NCBI GenBank assembly: GCA_945900945.1
Contig: CAMDKL010000036.1
Span: 1-42,313 of the forward strand
Length of the DNA stretch: 42,313 bases
Source: Pirellula staleyi DSM 6068
GTDB lineage: Bacteria; Planctomycetota; Planctomycetia; Pirellulales; Pirellulaceae
Reading direction: 5' to 3'
The notes under the pieces are model-generated. The model searched no databases and was not told the origin of the DNA. It saw only the letters and a list, made by a program, of their open reading frames with translations. The position numbers were made by a program, and so were the translations under genes. Shown here piece by piece: positions 25,496 to 34,981 of this stretch (its first letter is position 1; each line of letters opens with the position of its first letter).

Positions 25496-26284
25496 TCAAA
25501 GAACCGCACTTTTTCCACTACCTGTCGTTCTATCCAAGAAGGCTGCTGGCAACGGTTTTGCAACTTGAAAGAATAGTACAATAATCAAAATGCTGAGCAA
25601 AATCAGGGAGATTGAGGACAGTAAAACAATCAGCGTTAATTGCTGCCGCCGCTTCTGCAAGCGTTTTTTGAGCACAGATCCAGCAGTTAAAGTGGACGAG
25701 CCAGCAAGGCTGATTTCTGAACTATTGTTTGCATCGGATTGAATAGTAATCGTGTTTTTATTTGGACCAAGCGACGGCAATATTGCCATCCTGGGTTTCT
25801 CGTTGACAAACAACTCCGGCAAAAGCTCGCTCGCCAATTGCCAATGCGCTAACCCGTCTCGCCAAAGGAACGAATCCCAAGTTACCCGAGACTCGGCAAT
25901 CCAATTCACGAGCAATTGCGATGGGGCTGGACCGAATTGGCCCCCGCTTGGTGGTCTCACAAACCATTTTGCCTCAAGTGCCAAGGCCAATACCGCAGGC
26001 AGCTCTATCGCCTTACCTGTTTGGTTCAGCGAATCTTTCAATTCCGATTTGTGTGTACCATCAGAAACGGGCTGGGATAATTTTCCTAACTCACTCTTCG
26101 TAAGCGAATTCGATTTGACGGCAGGATTGCCAGATCCATCGTCAAGCGACAATGAATACGATGCGTCCGAAGTTGGTATACGAAAGGAACCTTGGCAGTT
26201 CGGGCATTTGCCTCGCTTACCTGCTTGAAAGTCCTTAACGTGCAGCGCATAACTGCAAAGGTGGCATACGAAGTGTATTCCCAT
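25496..26284 (-). CDS. Zn-ribbon, GYF_2-domain membrane protein
   Basis: 262 residues from the ATG at 26284. An N-terminal zinc ribbon (Cys7, Cys10, Cys27, Cys30: FVCHLCSYAL ... KCPNCQGSF) is followed by a low-complexity linker. Then comes a GYF_2 domain (about 105-160, KWFVRPPSGGQFGP and VTWDSFLWRDGLAHWQLASE), a second linker, and one C-terminal membrane helix (about 222-245) after a basic KKRLQKRRQQ stop-transfer signal. This puts the zinc and GYF domains in the cytoplasm. GYF_2 domains bind proline-rich peptides. The gene starts 27 bp after the stop of the cytochrome gene, as the last tightly spaced member of the sigma/kinase operon. Confidence 0.75.
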   Translation of the reverse strand: MGIHFVCHLCSYALHVKDFQAGKRGKCPNCQGSFRIPTSDASYSLSLDDGSGNPAVKSNSLTKSELGKLSQPVSDGTHKSELKDSLNQTGKAIELPAVLALALEAKWFVRPPSGGQFGPAPSQLLVNWIAESRVTWDSFLWRDGLAHWQLASELLPELFVNEKPRMAILPSLGPNKNTITIQSDANNSSEISLAGSSTLTAGSVLKKRLQKRRQQLTLIVLLSSISLILLSILIIVLFFQVAKPLPAAFLDRTTGSGKSAVL

Positions 26285-26311
26285 ACTATTTCTATCTCCG
26301 ATGCCCAACTG

Positions 26312-27265
26312 CTATCTATAGGTCTCATGGCATTTGCTGCAAGCTTTGTCGATTCGGCCAACGGCGGTTCTTGCAAGTTCCGCGTCATTCGAACGGGCTG
26401 CTCTGGCAACATCCAATGCGGATTGTGTCATGACTACCGCAAACTGTTTATATTCTGCATCGTCGGCATCCGTCATGCCTGTCTGTTGAATGATATTCCC
26501 AAACATCGCGATCAGTTCCGCGTATTTGACAATATCATCTTGGCTGTCTCGAAATTTGTTCGCATTGTTGGTGGAAGGTATTAAGTTTTCACGCAATGCC
26601 CACTCGAGTATTTGCATTGTTGGACCGCGGTCTGCTGTGTCCGACCAGCTTACTTCGTCTGCGGTCCCAGTTAGTTTGGTGCCCTTGAGAAGGTTTTGCA
26701 AATCTTGCTGCCGCAGCTTGGCTTCGTTAAAGACTGGCTGTGTTCCTACTTTGCAGTTTACTGCCATTCGAGCGAAGACTCGCTGAGCATATGCCGCAGA
26801 CGACTGCCATCGAATTTCCTCGGGATAGTGAGCAATCACCGCCATGGCAGAAGCCATAAGCGTGAATTCTCGCCGAGCATCTACTACGCCGCCAGAGAAC
26901 TTGGCGGGTGTGGTAATCATCCCATCCAGTCGCGTTTTGGATTCTTTGATCAGATCCTCGATCGTGCTCGAACTAACAATCTCTTTCCAAATGGCATTCC
27001 CGGTAGCAGAGATGATGGAGCTGCCGGCTGCATTGCTTTCGCTTTCGGTATCCGACTTGGTATTCGATGCCAGTGAGGATTGAACACTAGGCATGTCTCC
27101 CTGTAATTGGCTTAGAGCATCGCTGAAGAAAATGCCTGAAAACTCATTGGGTTGGAAGTTTGGTGGCGCAGCCCGCCGTGGCTTTTTTACCGAACGTTGA
27201 GCAAGCACTGTCGAAACCAGCATTATCGAGCAGAACGCTAAACCAAGAAGTATTCGGAATTTCAT
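26312..27265 (-). CDS. Exported cytochrome c, class-II-like
   Basis: 317 residues from the ATG at 27265, with a signal peptide (RILLGLAFCSIMLVSTVLA). The last nine residues are CSKCHETYR, a CxxCH haem-binding site at the extreme C-terminus as in cytochrome c' and related four-helix proteins. A second helical stretch (about 145-290) fits a helical bundle, and the first 140 residues are a variable, partly disordered extension. The haem is expected to be covalently bound in the periplasm. The gene lies 50 bp after the kinase gene and 27 bp before the Zn-ribbon/GYF gene, so it belongs to the sigma/kinase operon. A redox- or gas-sensing role is a guess. Confidence 0.75.
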   Translation of the reverse strand: MKFRILLGLAFCSIMLVSTVLAQRSVKKPRRAAPPNFQPNEFSGIFFSDALSQLQGDMPSVQSSLASNTKSDTESESNAAGSSIISATGNAIWKEIVSSSTIEDLIKESKTRLDGMITTPAKFSGGVVDARREFTLMASAMAVIAHYPEEIRWQSSAAYAQRVFARMAVNCKVGTQPVFNEAKLRQQDLQNLLKGTKLTGTADEVSWSDTADRGPTMQILEWALRENLIPSTNNANKFRDSQDDIVKYAELIAMFGNIIQQTGMTDADDAEYKQFAVVMTQSALDVARAARSNDAELARTAVGRIDKACSKCHETYR

Positions 27266-27315
27266 AGTTTTCAATAACAAGAGTCGTGGAGCAAATGGAA
27301 TGGGTACGCTCGACT

Positions 27316-29019
27316 TCACTGCCCATATTTTACTCGCCCATGGCTATCGACGCCAACGGGCACGAGGAGGCTTTGTCGGTAATATTTGAGACCTGGAAAA
27401 AAGAAGCAGCCAGCGGTCACGATTCCTAGAATAACGTGGGCGATCTTCGGAAACACAAGCATCAAAGCACTTGAGGCAAAAAGACAAAGCGCTTGTATGT
27501 AAAAGACACCACTCAATATTCCCGCTTTGATCAAAAAGACCATGCCAGTAATAATCGCAACCAGCGGCGTCAAGGTCAGCGGTTGTAATTCCAGCCACCA
27601 TTCAATTGGGAAAAGGGTCCCAATTCCAATGATACTGGCACCCCACACATGCGCAATTTGACGCTCGACGAAGGTAACGGGGCCCATCCGTCGTCTCAAC
27701 GCCCAGAAGACTGCAGCCCACGCTCCTAATCCTCCAATCCATAGCAGCATATACGACAAACGATTTGGAGAATCTCCCTGAATCAATTGCAAGGCTTCGG
27801 TCAGCATACATGCGATGAGCAATACCAACGAATGCCACATCCATAGCAGCCCCCAATTTTCAAGAATCGGTGCGTGATGGGTTTCCCGAAACCATCTCGC
27901 AATCATTTCAACAAATTGCCCGGATCTAGCGGAAATGGGTTCATCGTTCAAAAATGCCCGCAGATCATTTGCAAGGGATTCTGCTGTGGAATACCTAAGA
28001 TCGGCTGGTTTCTGTAAACAGCGAATTACGATCATCTCAAGATCTCGATCCACTTTTGGCTCAAAAACTCTCGGAAGAGGTGGTTCTTGCTCAAGTATCT
28101 TCAAAAGAAGATCCACCGGCGATTGCGCGACATGCGGGGGCCGTCCAGTCAACGCATGATAAAGTACAGTCCCCAGGCTATAAATATCCGAAGCAGGTCC
28201 GATCGGCCCCATCCGACCACTCGCTTGTTCCGGGCTCATGTAGGTCGGTGTTCCAAGGACCACACCAGTGCGAGTCAGTGTTTCCCCGCTATCCGCCTGC
28301 TTTGCTAAACCAAAATCGGTGAGCTTAGCGCTTCCGAGTTCATCAATCAGAATATTCGAAGGCTTGATATCGCGGTGAACGACTCCTGACTCATGAGCGA
28401 AATGGACCGCCCGACCGATTTGCTCAAGATAAATCGCAGCCTGCCTTTGAGTCACACCCTCGTGGAGCATCAAGTCCGATAGGGTCCTGCCCCGAATAAA
28501 CTTCATTGCAAAAAATGGGCGGCCATCAAGCTCACCAACGTCAAAAACAGGAACGATCCCAATGTGCTCCAGTTTTGCGGTTGCTCTTGCTTCCGCAAAG
28601 AATCGCTGCCTTTCCAAAGGAGTAGCCAATCTGTCTCGAAGGATCATCTTGATCGCAACTTCCCGATTCAAACTGATTTGGTTTGCTCGATAAACGATTC
28701 CCATGCCGCCTCGACCCACGACGTCGATCAGCTCGTAATCCCCGAACGTGCAGGGCAGGCTCAATTGCAATTGACCGGAATCCGACTTAATCGCAGACGC
28801 TTCGATCCGTTTGGCCTCAGCCCCTCCGACTGCGTCAGTTACGAGGACTGTCCCCCACAAGAACATAATGTTGGAAGCATGATCTGGATGCTTTTTGCAG
28901 ACTTCATGAATATCTACAAGCTCCCCTCGTTGAATCATGTCCGCAAGGTCACTGACGATTCCTGCAAGCTGCTCCTCGGATTCCGACTCCGGCTCATCGG
29001 AATCTTCGATCGGCCTCAT
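27316..29019 (-). CDS. Membrane Ser/Thr protein kinase
   Basis: 567 residues. After an acidic N-terminal helical region (1-90), the PknB-type kinase domain covers about 95-355 with glycine loop GRGGMGIVYRA (102-112), Lys124, HRD (215-217), DFG (235-237) and the activation segment LGTPTYMSPEQ, so it should be active. The C-terminal 190 residues hold about six membrane helices (from residue 392 on) with no obvious external sensor domain. It overlaps the ECF sigma factor gene by 4 bp (ATGA), the typical planctomycete pairing in which the kinase is thought to control sigma activity. Cytochrome and GYF genes follow. Confidence 0.92.
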   Translation of the reverse strand: MRPIEDSDEPESESEEQLAGIVSDLADMIQRGELVDIHEVCKKHPDHASNIMFLWGTVLVTDAVGGAEAKRIEASAIKSDSGQLQLSLPCTFGDYELIDVVGRGGMGIVYRANQISLNREVAIKMILRDRLATPLERQRFFAEARATAKLEHIGIVPVFDVGELDGRPFFAMKFIRGRTLSDLMLHEGVTQRQAAIYLEQIGRAVHFAHESGVVHRDIKPSNILIDELGSAKLTDFGLAKQADSGETLTRTGVVLGTPTYMSPEQASGRMGPIGPASDIYSLGTVLYHALTGRPPHVAQSPVDLLLKILEQEPPLPRVFEPKVDRDLEMIVIRCLQKPADLRYSTAESLANDLRAFLNDEPISARSGQFVEMIARWFRETHHAPILENWGLLWMWHSLVLLIACMLTEALQLIQGDSPNRLSYMLLWIGGLGAWAAVFWALRRRMGPVTFVERQIAHVWGASIIGIGTLFPIEWWLELQPLTLTPLVAIITGMVFLIKAGILSGVFYIQALCLFASSALMLVFPKIAHVILGIVTAGCFFFPGLKYYRQSLLVPVGVDSHGRVKYGQ

Positions 29020-29672
29020 TCTTCTAAATCCCTTTGGAGGGCTGGCATACCCTCGATGATCTCTCTTAATCGTTTGAGAGCACGCAAGTAGCGCATGCTG
29101 GACGCAGGTTCGGTCAAGCCGAGAGACTGAGCTATCTCCTTATTATCGAGCTGTTCGTAGTGACGCATTAAAATGATTTCTCGGTCATTGTCGCGAAGCA
29201 TCTGCACGGCAGACTCCATTTGTTGGGCCAATTCACGTTGCGTCGCAGCCGCAGCCGGTGTGAGTGCTAAATCGCGAAACTGATTGGCAAGCTCAATGGT
29301 CGACTGGTCGAACGAACCTTTGCCTGGCTGGGGTTGTTCGCGATCGATGCTGCGCTTTGCGGAAACGCGATGTCGCCGATGGGCATCGATAATTCGATCC
29401 TTGGCAATCTGCCGAATCCATAAATGGAACGGAATAACCGGGTTGCTCAAATAATCGGTCAGTCGCCGGTTGGCTTCGATCAGCACGTCTTGGATCACAT
29501 CACTGACATCCATTCTCTGCATCAGGCGCTGATCCAGACGCAATTGAATCATTCGTCTGAGCGAGTTCCTGTGCCGGTCCATGAGCTCTTCGACGGCGAC
29601 CGCTTGACCGTCCCTGACATTATTGAGAAGTTCAGCGGTAACCTCCCCATCGGGCCAAATTGAATTGTTCAT
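29016..29672 (-). CDS. ECF RNA polymerase sigma factor
   Basis: 218 residues. Sigma region 2 spans about 20-95 (AVAVEELMDRHRNSLRRMIQ, MDVSDVIQDVLIEANRRL, IPFHLWIRQIAKDRIIDAHR) and region 4 about 150-205 (LRDNDREIILMRHYEQLDNK, EIAQSLGLTEPASSMRYLRA). The spacing and the long linker are like the planctomycete ECF groups that are paired with protein kinases. It directs RNA polymerase to a dedicated promoter set. Its ATG at 29672 is 35 nt from the -10 candidate at 29707, and three 24-bp repeats lie just beyond. It is the first gene of an operon of four or five genes. Confidence 0.92.
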   Translation of the reverse strand: MNNSIWPDGEVTAELLNNVRDGQAVAVEELMDRHRNSLRRMIQLRLDQRLMQRMDVSDVIQDVLIEANRRLTDYLSNPVIPFHLWIRQIAKDRIIDAHRRHRVSAKRSIDREQPQPGKGSFDQSTIELANQFRDLALTPAAAATQRELAQQMESAVQMLRDNDREIILMRHYEQLDNKEIAQSLGLTEPASSMRYLRALKRLREIIEGMPALQRDLEE

Positions 29673-29706
29673 TGCTTTTCCTACTGGAATTTCGTTTTCT
29701 CGAACA

Positions 29707-29737
29707 ATTATACCTCCTCAGCAAGTGTTGCCGTCAA
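29707..29737 (-). promoter_or_regulatory. Sigma-70-type promoter candidate for ECF operon
   Basis: On the minus strand: -35 TTGACG (29737-29732) and a perfect -10 TATAAT (29712-29707) with a 19-bp spacer, slightly longer than ideal. The -35 lies in the first of the tandem repeats. Transcription would start about 30 nt upstream of the sigma factor ATG. Confidence 0.5.
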
Positions 29738-29791
29738 TCCGGGAGCAAGTGTTGCCGTCAATCCGGGAGCAAGTGTTGCCGTCAATCCGGG
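29721..29791. repeat. Three tandem 24-bp repeats, possible operators
   Basis: Unit GCAAGTGTTGCCGTCAATCC plus GGGA, starting at 29721, 29745 and 29769; the three copies are identical except for the final base of the last. Each unit contains the dyad GCAAGTGTTGC and, on the minus strand, a TTGACG that can serve as a -35. They lie in the divergent region between the ECF sigma factor gene and the DUF4105 gene. The 24-bp period is not a whole number of helical turns, so copies face different sides of the DNA. Confidence 0.8.
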
Positions 29792-29909
29792 TCATTTCGA
29801 CTTGTGCGATCGGCAATCGTAAAACACGAGTACGTCGCAGTGCACTTGACGCGGACGCCCTTTGCTTGCTATACGATTAGTGAAATGGCCTTAACCAATT
29901 GGTGCTTCA

Positions 29910-30848
29910 TTGGAACGGATTAAATCCACGCAACGAACTAAATCTAATGAACAACCTGTGCAGATCCGGCTTTGGCTCGCGGCATGCCTAATCATTCCAA
30001 TCTTACTCCACCTTTTCGGTTGTACGAGGCCGTTTAAAGATTCCAGCTCTATTGGCCTGTTGGCTTCCACTCGCGAGAAAATTTTTTCGAAAAAAGACAA
30101 CGGACACGATAGGTTATGGCGCCCTGATCTTGCGATCCTTGCGTTTGCGGAGTTTCAAGACGAAGATATCACCATCACGCATATGCGCAACTGCCGCTAC
30201 CGTTCGGAAACGGACTACGACGTTCGGCACTACGACATGCATTTCGCTCTTGCAGACGTCAATCAGATCGACTTCCTGATTGTTCCTTTTCAGAACAATT
30301 CACTTTTAGCGCATACGATGTTCAGTTTTGGTCTCCGTGATGGTCGGCATTTCATCATCTCCGTAGAAGCGAGACTAGACTACGGCGAATCCTATTCTCC
30401 GATTCGCGGCATTACCAACAAATTCCAGCTGATGTACCTCATGGGCGACGAGCGAGATCTCATTCCGTTGAGAACCAATGCTCGCAAAGTGGATGTTCAT
30501 CTTTATCCAGGTCGCGCAACGCCGGATCAAGTCCAAAACCTTTTGGTCGATATGCTTGAACGAGCCAATCAACTGCAACGGGTTCCGGAAAATTACGATA
30601 CCATCAATAACAATTGCACGACCAATTTAGTGGACCATATCAATAAATTGCGACCAGGTAGCATTCCGGCCGACTGGCGCGTGCTGTTGCCCGGCCATTC
30701 CGATCGACTCGCGTATGATCTTGGGCTATTGGATGTGGTGGTACCATTCGAAATCGCGAGAGAAAGAGCACGCATCACTTCCGTCGCAAACTTGTATAAA
30801 GACAGCCCCGACTTCTCGGCAAAAATCCGCGAGCACGTCGGCAATTAA
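29910..30848 (+). CDS. DUF4105 family lipoprotein
   Basis: Up to 312 residues. A hydrophobic segment ending in a lipobox-like HLFGC (LAACLIIPILLHLFGC) suggests an outer-membrane lipoprotein or anchored periplasmic protein. The DUF4105 (Lnb N-terminal periplasmic) core is clear: YDVRHYDMHFALADVNQIDF, FSFGLRDGRHFIISVEAR, and the conserved YDTINNNCTTNLVDHIN with its Asn-Cys. The start is uncertain: TTG at 29910 or GTG at 29958 (which gives the more compact signal peptide); neither has a clear ribosome binding site. It is divergent from the ECF sigma factor operon and convergent with the helicase gene. Function unknown; the Cys may be catalytic. Confidence 0.75.
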   Translation: MERIKSTQRTKSNEQPVQIRLWLAACLIIPILLHLFGCTRPFKDSSSIGLLASTREKIFSKKDNGHDRLWRPDLAILAFAEFQDEDITITHMRNCRYRSETDYDVRHYDMHFALADVNQIDFLIVPFQNNSLLAHTMFSFGLRDGRHFIISVEARLDYGESYSPIRGITNKFQLMYLMGDERDLIPLRTNARKVDVHLYPGRATPDQVQNLLVDMLERANQLQRVPENYDTINNNCTTNLVDHINKLRPGSIPADWRVLLPGHSDRLAYDLGLLDVVVPFEIARERARITSVANLYKDSPDFSAKIREHVGN

Positions 30849-30878
30849 AACCTGACTGGGTCAAACACGCTACGGAGG

Positions 30879-33350
30879 CTATTCTTTATACTTCAGCGGT
30901 GATTTGCTCAGTTGGAACGATTTGGCATCGCCCTCCAAAAAGACAACACGTGCCATGCGTCGAAGCCCTCGACCTTCGACCGATGTGATGGTACCCTGCC
31001 CATAACTCGGATGAAAAACCACATCTCCTGCTTCAAATCGATCGACGGGAATCCCCTCTGGAGTCAGGGCGGCGGTCACTTGTGATGCCGTTTTGATCGC
31101 ACCCATAGCTATCTTTCTGTTTAGACTTTCCAGCTTTCTTGCTAACACTCCTAACTCATTGGGCATTAAAGGCTCGGCCGCAACTGCATCATCCTTTCCG
31201 AAGTCAGCCATTAAGACGTCCATTTCAAAGGCGGGGCCAGCAGTCACATTGGAAACGTCCAAGTCGACGTTGGCTTCAATCTTAGGTTGTACACGTTTTG
31301 ACGTCGTACCATTTGTTCGTTTGCGTTGATGCAGAAAACTCTGGGACTTCCAGTCGTCATCGTGCGAGTCGCTAAAATCGTTGTCGCCAAAGTCGTCATC
31401 AGCTGCGAATGGCTCGCTCATGTCGACGATCTCCATCTCCGATCTCGGCAGCTCCATGAGGAACGAGCTTGCACAACTCATTCTCGCGTTGCCGAATCCT
31501 CTCGATTTTGCGATGCTCAATTGCAAACGGTTCCTCGCCCGGGTGATTCCGACAAAGAACAGTCGCCTTTCCTCCTCCATCTGGGCCGCATCGTACATCG
31601 ATCGCTTGTGCGGCAATATCTCTTGTTCTACTGCAATAATAAAAACATTGTCGAATTCGAGCCCTTTAGCCGAATGCAGGGTCATCAGCGTCACTTTGTT
31701 TTCATGATCTGTTATTCCGTCAGCATCGCTAATGAGAGTCACTTGTTCGAGGAAACGCTCGATTGCGTTGCCATCCGTGTCTTGCCGATCCATTTCTGCA
31801 GCATCAGCGATGAGTTCGTTGATGTTTGCCTGGATACTCTCGTCGGGCGTTTCCGTTTTTCGGGCAGAAAGATATTTGACATAATCAGTCTTGGCAACTA
31901 GCTGTTGGATCATGACCGAAAGGGGACCACGAGATAAATGCGCGAGCTCATCGTAGAGAGCTAAAAATTGCCGTGCACCCGACGTCGCCTTTTTGCTCAT
32001 CAATCCATGCTCAACCACCGCGCGCAATGCAACCAGCATCGGGATATCTTTAGACCTGGCCAGTTCCGAAACGGTAGAAAGGGATTTGTCGCCTAGTCCT
32101 CGATTCGGCACATTTACTATCCGTTCAAATGAAATGTCATCGGTGGGGTTATATACCAAACGCAAATAAGCCAACAGGTCTTTGATTTCTTCGCGATGGT
32201 AAAATCGAAAGCCACCGATCAATTGATAGTTGAGTTTGCGTCGGAGCAATGCCGCCTCTAGCAGTCGCGAGTGGGCGTTGGTTCGATAGAGAATCGCAAA
32301 GTCTTTTGGTTTGGCGGTGTTGGCCATGACGGCTGCAACGATTTGGTCTGCAATATTGTCCGCTTCGTCGCGTGCCGAGGCATACGAATAAAGTTTGACT
32401 GGCGTGCCCGTCTCACGCGTCGGAATTAACTGCTTGGCTTTACGTCTTGTGTTGCATGATATCAATGCATCGGCTATCGAAAGAATTTCAGGTGTGCTTC
32501 GGTAATTTTGCTCCAGCCTAACTGTAACCACGTTGGGATAGTCCCGTTCGAAATTAAGAATGTTTGAAATATCTGCCCCGCGCCAGCCATAAATCGATTG
32601 ATCGGGATCGCCAGTTACGTTGAGATTTGGGTACTCGACCGACAAAGACCGAACGATCAAATACTGGGCCAAATTGGTATCTTGATATTCGTCGACCAAA
32701 ATATAACGATGCTTGGAATCAAGCTCGCTCCGCAGGTCCGGGCTCGATCGCAGGATGGAGGCGGTGTGCATCAACAGGTCGTCGAAGTCGACAGCGTTGT
32801 TTTGCAACAAGAATTTTTGGTAAGCGGGATAGACTTTGGCGAGCACTTTGTCGGTACTTGATTGATGCTCGCCTTGCATACTATCGGGCGTAACGACCCT
32901 GTTTTTCAGGCCGCTCACTCCCTTGACAATGTCTCCAATGTTGAGATGGGTGAGTGATACTTCTGCTTGCACGATCGCATGCTGCATGGCTTTTTTTGCA
33001 TCGTCGGCGTCGAAAATGGAAAAATTTTCCGAAATCCCAACCATGCGTCCGTAACGACGTAGGAAACGAGCACAATAGCCATGGAAAGTTCCAAGCCAAA
33101 CCGGTTCGTCGCCGCACAGTTTTTTTAGACGCCCTTTCATTTCCTGCGCTGCTTTGTTTGTAAAGGTCAAAGCAAGGATTGAGTAGGGTGAAATTCCTTG
33201 TTCCAGCAAGTGTGCGATCCGGTGGGTGACAACTCGTGTTTTGCCACTGCCAGGGCCTGCTAACGTTAACAATGGTCCGTCGACGTGCACGACAGCTTTT
33301 CGTTGCGAGTCATTAAGATTGTCTAAAATTGCTGAGTTTTCAAGTGCCAT
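30879..33350 (-). CDS. UvrD/PcrA/Rep-type ATP-dependent DNA helicase
   Basis: 823 residues, superfamily-1A 3'-5' helicase used in repair and replication restart. Motifs: Q-motif-like LNDSQRKAV, Walker A AGPGSGKT (31-38), LTFTNKAAQEM, DEYQDTN (220-226), GDPDQSIYGWRGA, QNYRST, VTLMTLHSAKGLEFDNVFI and VGITRARNRL. The C-terminal end (about 770-823, FEAGDVVFHPSYGQGTITSV) is the PcrA/UvrD tudor-like tail that contacts RNA polymerase, so it is closer to PcrA than to Rep. A charged Asp-rich linker (AADDDFGDNDFSDSHDDD) precedes it. The gene is divergent from the AAA ATPase gene. Confidence 0.92.
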   Translation of the reverse strand: MALENSAILDNLNDSQRKAVVHVDGPLLTLAGPGSGKTRVVTHRIAHLLEQGISPYSILALTFTNKAAQEMKGRLKKLCGDEPVWLGTFHGYCARFLRRYGRMVGISENFSIFDADDAKKAMQHAIVQAEVSLTHLNIGDIVKGVSGLKNRVVTPDSMQGEHQSSTDKVLAKVYPAYQKFLLQNNAVDFDDLLMHTASILRSSPDLRSELDSKHRYILVDEYQDTNLAQYLIVRSLSVEYPNLNVTGDPDQSIYGWRGADISNILNFERDYPNVVTVRLEQNYRSTPEILSIADALISCNTRRKAKQLIPTRETGTPVKLYSYASARDEADNIADQIVAAVMANTAKPKDFAILYRTNAHSRLLEAALLRRKLNYQLIGGFRFYHREEIKDLLAYLRLVYNPTDDISFERIVNVPNRGLGDKSLSTVSELARSKDIPMLVALRAVVEHGLMSKKATSGARQFLALYDELAHLSRGPLSVMIQQLVAKTDYVKYLSARKTETPDESIQANINELIADAAEMDRQDTDGNAIERFLEQVTLISDADGITDHENKVTLMTLHSAKGLEFDNVFIIAVEQEILPHKRSMYDAAQMEEERRLFFVGITRARNRLQLSIAKSRGFGNARMSCASSFLMELPRSEMEIVDMSEPFAADDDFGDNDFSDSHDDDWKSQSFLHQRKRTNGTTSKRVQPKIEANVDLDVSNVTAGPAFEMDVLMADFGKDDAVAAEPLMPNELGVLARKLESLNRKIAMGAIKTASQVTAALTPEGIPVDRFEAGDVVFHPSYGQGTITSVEGRGLRRMARVVFLEGDAKSFQLSKSPLKYKE

Positions 33351-33445
33351 GTTTTTTGCTCCATGCTAGTCGTACGACGGCGTTCGGGCTCTTTTTCAGT
33401 GACGAACTCCCTGCGGTAGTATTGCGTAAAAGTAAGCTACGTCCA

Positions 33446-33480
33446 ATAGCGGGCGCTCGGGTGTATTGCCGGCCCGCTAT
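33446..33480. promoter_or_regulatory. Inverted repeat in divergent promoter region
   Basis: A perfect 9-bp inverted repeat, ATAGCGGGC (33446-33454) and GCCCGCTAT (33472-33480), 17-bp spacer, between the helicase start (33350) and the AAA ATPase start (33533). No T-run follows, so an operator or leader hairpin is more likely than a terminator. Confidence 0.4.
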
Positions 33481-33532
33481 AAAGGGATAACCTGGTGACA
33501 CCCTTTCCGTACCTAGAAATCACTCATTGCTC

Positions 33533-34954
33533 ATGTCAGATCCAAACTTAACACGTCCAACTACCCTCGCAGCATTGCAAGCATCTGGCTGGCATAGTCG
33601 CCCTATAAAAGATGAAATTCGCTCGAATTTCGTGCGAATGCTAGCCGCAGGCGAGACGCTATATCCAGGAATTGTCGGTTTCGAGGATACCGTGATTCCG
33701 GAACTGAACATCGCTCTGATTGCTGGCCATGACCTGCTGTTCCTTGGGGAAAAAGGACAGGCGAAAAGCCGCCTGATGCGAACGCTGGTCCGATTCCTGG
33801 ACGAATTCGTACCCTTTCTAGACATTCCGGATGTTCCCGTTCATGAAGATCCCTACCATCCCATCACCAAGACGGCAAAAGATTTTTTAAAGCATAACAC
33901 TGCGGATCAGGTCCCTATAGGATGGTGGCACCGATCCGAACGTTTCGTCGAACGCCTTGCACCTGGCACCAAGTTTGCCGACGTCATCGGCGAAATTGAT
34001 CCGTCGAAACTGACAGGTGGCGTGAGCATGGGGTCTGAATCTGCGTTGCACTTCGGTTTGATTCCAAGAATGCATCGCGGCATCTTTGCAATGAACGAGT
34101 TGCCCGAACTCGATGAACTCGTTCAAGTTGGATTGTTCAATATTCTAGAGGAACGCGACGTTCAAATACGCGGATATCCCGTTCGATTTGATCTGGACAT
34201 TTTCATTTTGTTTTCAGCAAACCCAGGCACTTACAACCGTAGTGGAAAGGTCATTCCGCAGTTAAAAGATCGAATCGGCTCGCTCATCCAAACGCATTAC
34301 CCCATGGATCGCGACCAAGGAATCCAAATACTCCAACAAGAATGTGGTCTTGATCTCGGTGGCGATTATCCAGTCCAAATCCCATACTTCATGACGGAGA
34401 TCATCGAGGAGATCACCGCGCAAGCCCGAAGGAGCAAGTACGTCGATCAAGCGTCAGGGGTATCAGCTCGATTCTCGTTGTCCAATTTTCGCACGATGAT
34501 CGCTTCATCGCGGCAGCGGGCCGTTCTCTTGGGAGAGCCCTTGGCTGTTCCGAGGATTAGCGATTTAGGCCATCTTTACACTTCATCGTTGGGCAAACTC
34601 GAAGTCGACTTGATGGGAAGCCACCAAATGACGGAACGCAAGATTCTCGACTCGCTCATTTCTTCCGCAATAAAGTCGGTTTTTGAGCAATATGCAACCC
34701 AGCATGGCGTCGGACAAATCGCTGAGATCTTTAATAAAGGGGTTCGCATCGAAGTTGGTGATTTGCTGCCAAGTTCTGCGTATGCTGAGAGACTCAAGCA
34801 CGTGCCGCCGGTATGGGAAACAGCTTTTGAAGTGAACGCAACGGACAACCCAGCAGTAAGAGCATCGTGCGTCGAGTTTGTCTTGGCAGGCTTGTACAGC
34901 TTAGACAAAATTAGCCGTGCCAGCAAACATGGCAAGGTCAGTTACGACATGTAA
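33533..34954 (+). CDS. MoxR/ChlI-like AAA+ ATPase
   Basis: 473 residues from the ATG at 33533 (an upstream TTG would add two residues). Walker A is GEKGQAKS (72-79), the Walker B strand reads [11 protein letters not shown] (183-193) with Asn where Asp is usual in many relatives, and sensor 1 is SANP (228-231). The stretch [11 protein letters not shown] (153-163) is typical of the magnesium-chelatase I-like group. These ATPases usually work with a von Willebrand factor A-domain protein encoded next door to insert metals or remodel complexes; none is present here: the downstream gene is a minus-strand secretin-like protein. So its partner is elsewhere or unknown. Confidence 0.82.
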   Translation: MSDPNLTRPTTLAALQASGWHSRPIKDEIRSNFVRMLAAGETLYPGIVGFEDTVIPELNIALIAGHDLLFLGEKGQAKSRLMRTLVRFLDEFVPFLDIPDVPVHEDPYHPITKTAKDFLKHNTADQVPIGWWHRSERFVERLAPGTKFADVIGEIDPSKLTGGVSMGSESALHFGLIPRMHRGIFAMNELPELDELVQVGLFNILEERDVQIRGYPVRFDLDIFILFSANPGTYNRSGKVIPQLKDRIGSLIQTHYPMDRDQGIQILQQECGLDLGGDYPVQIPYFMTEIIEEITAQARRSKYVDQASGVSARFSLSNFRTMIASSRQRAVLLGEPLAVPRISDLGHLYTSSLGKLEVDLMGSHQMTERKILDSLISSAIKSVFEQYATQHGVGQIAEIFNKGVRIEVGDLLPSSAYAERLKHVPPVWETAFEVNATDNPAVRASCVEFVLAGLYSLDKISRASKHGKVSYDM

Positions 34955-34981
34955 ACCAGTTTGCGCTCAACGAATTTGTCA

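Noticed and set aside
29623-29880. Plus-strand frame encoding a three-fold EQVLPSIR repeat
   Set aside because: It arises from the 24-bp tandem DNA repeat, which is a multiple of three; it overlaps the sigma factor gene start and has no ribosome binding site.
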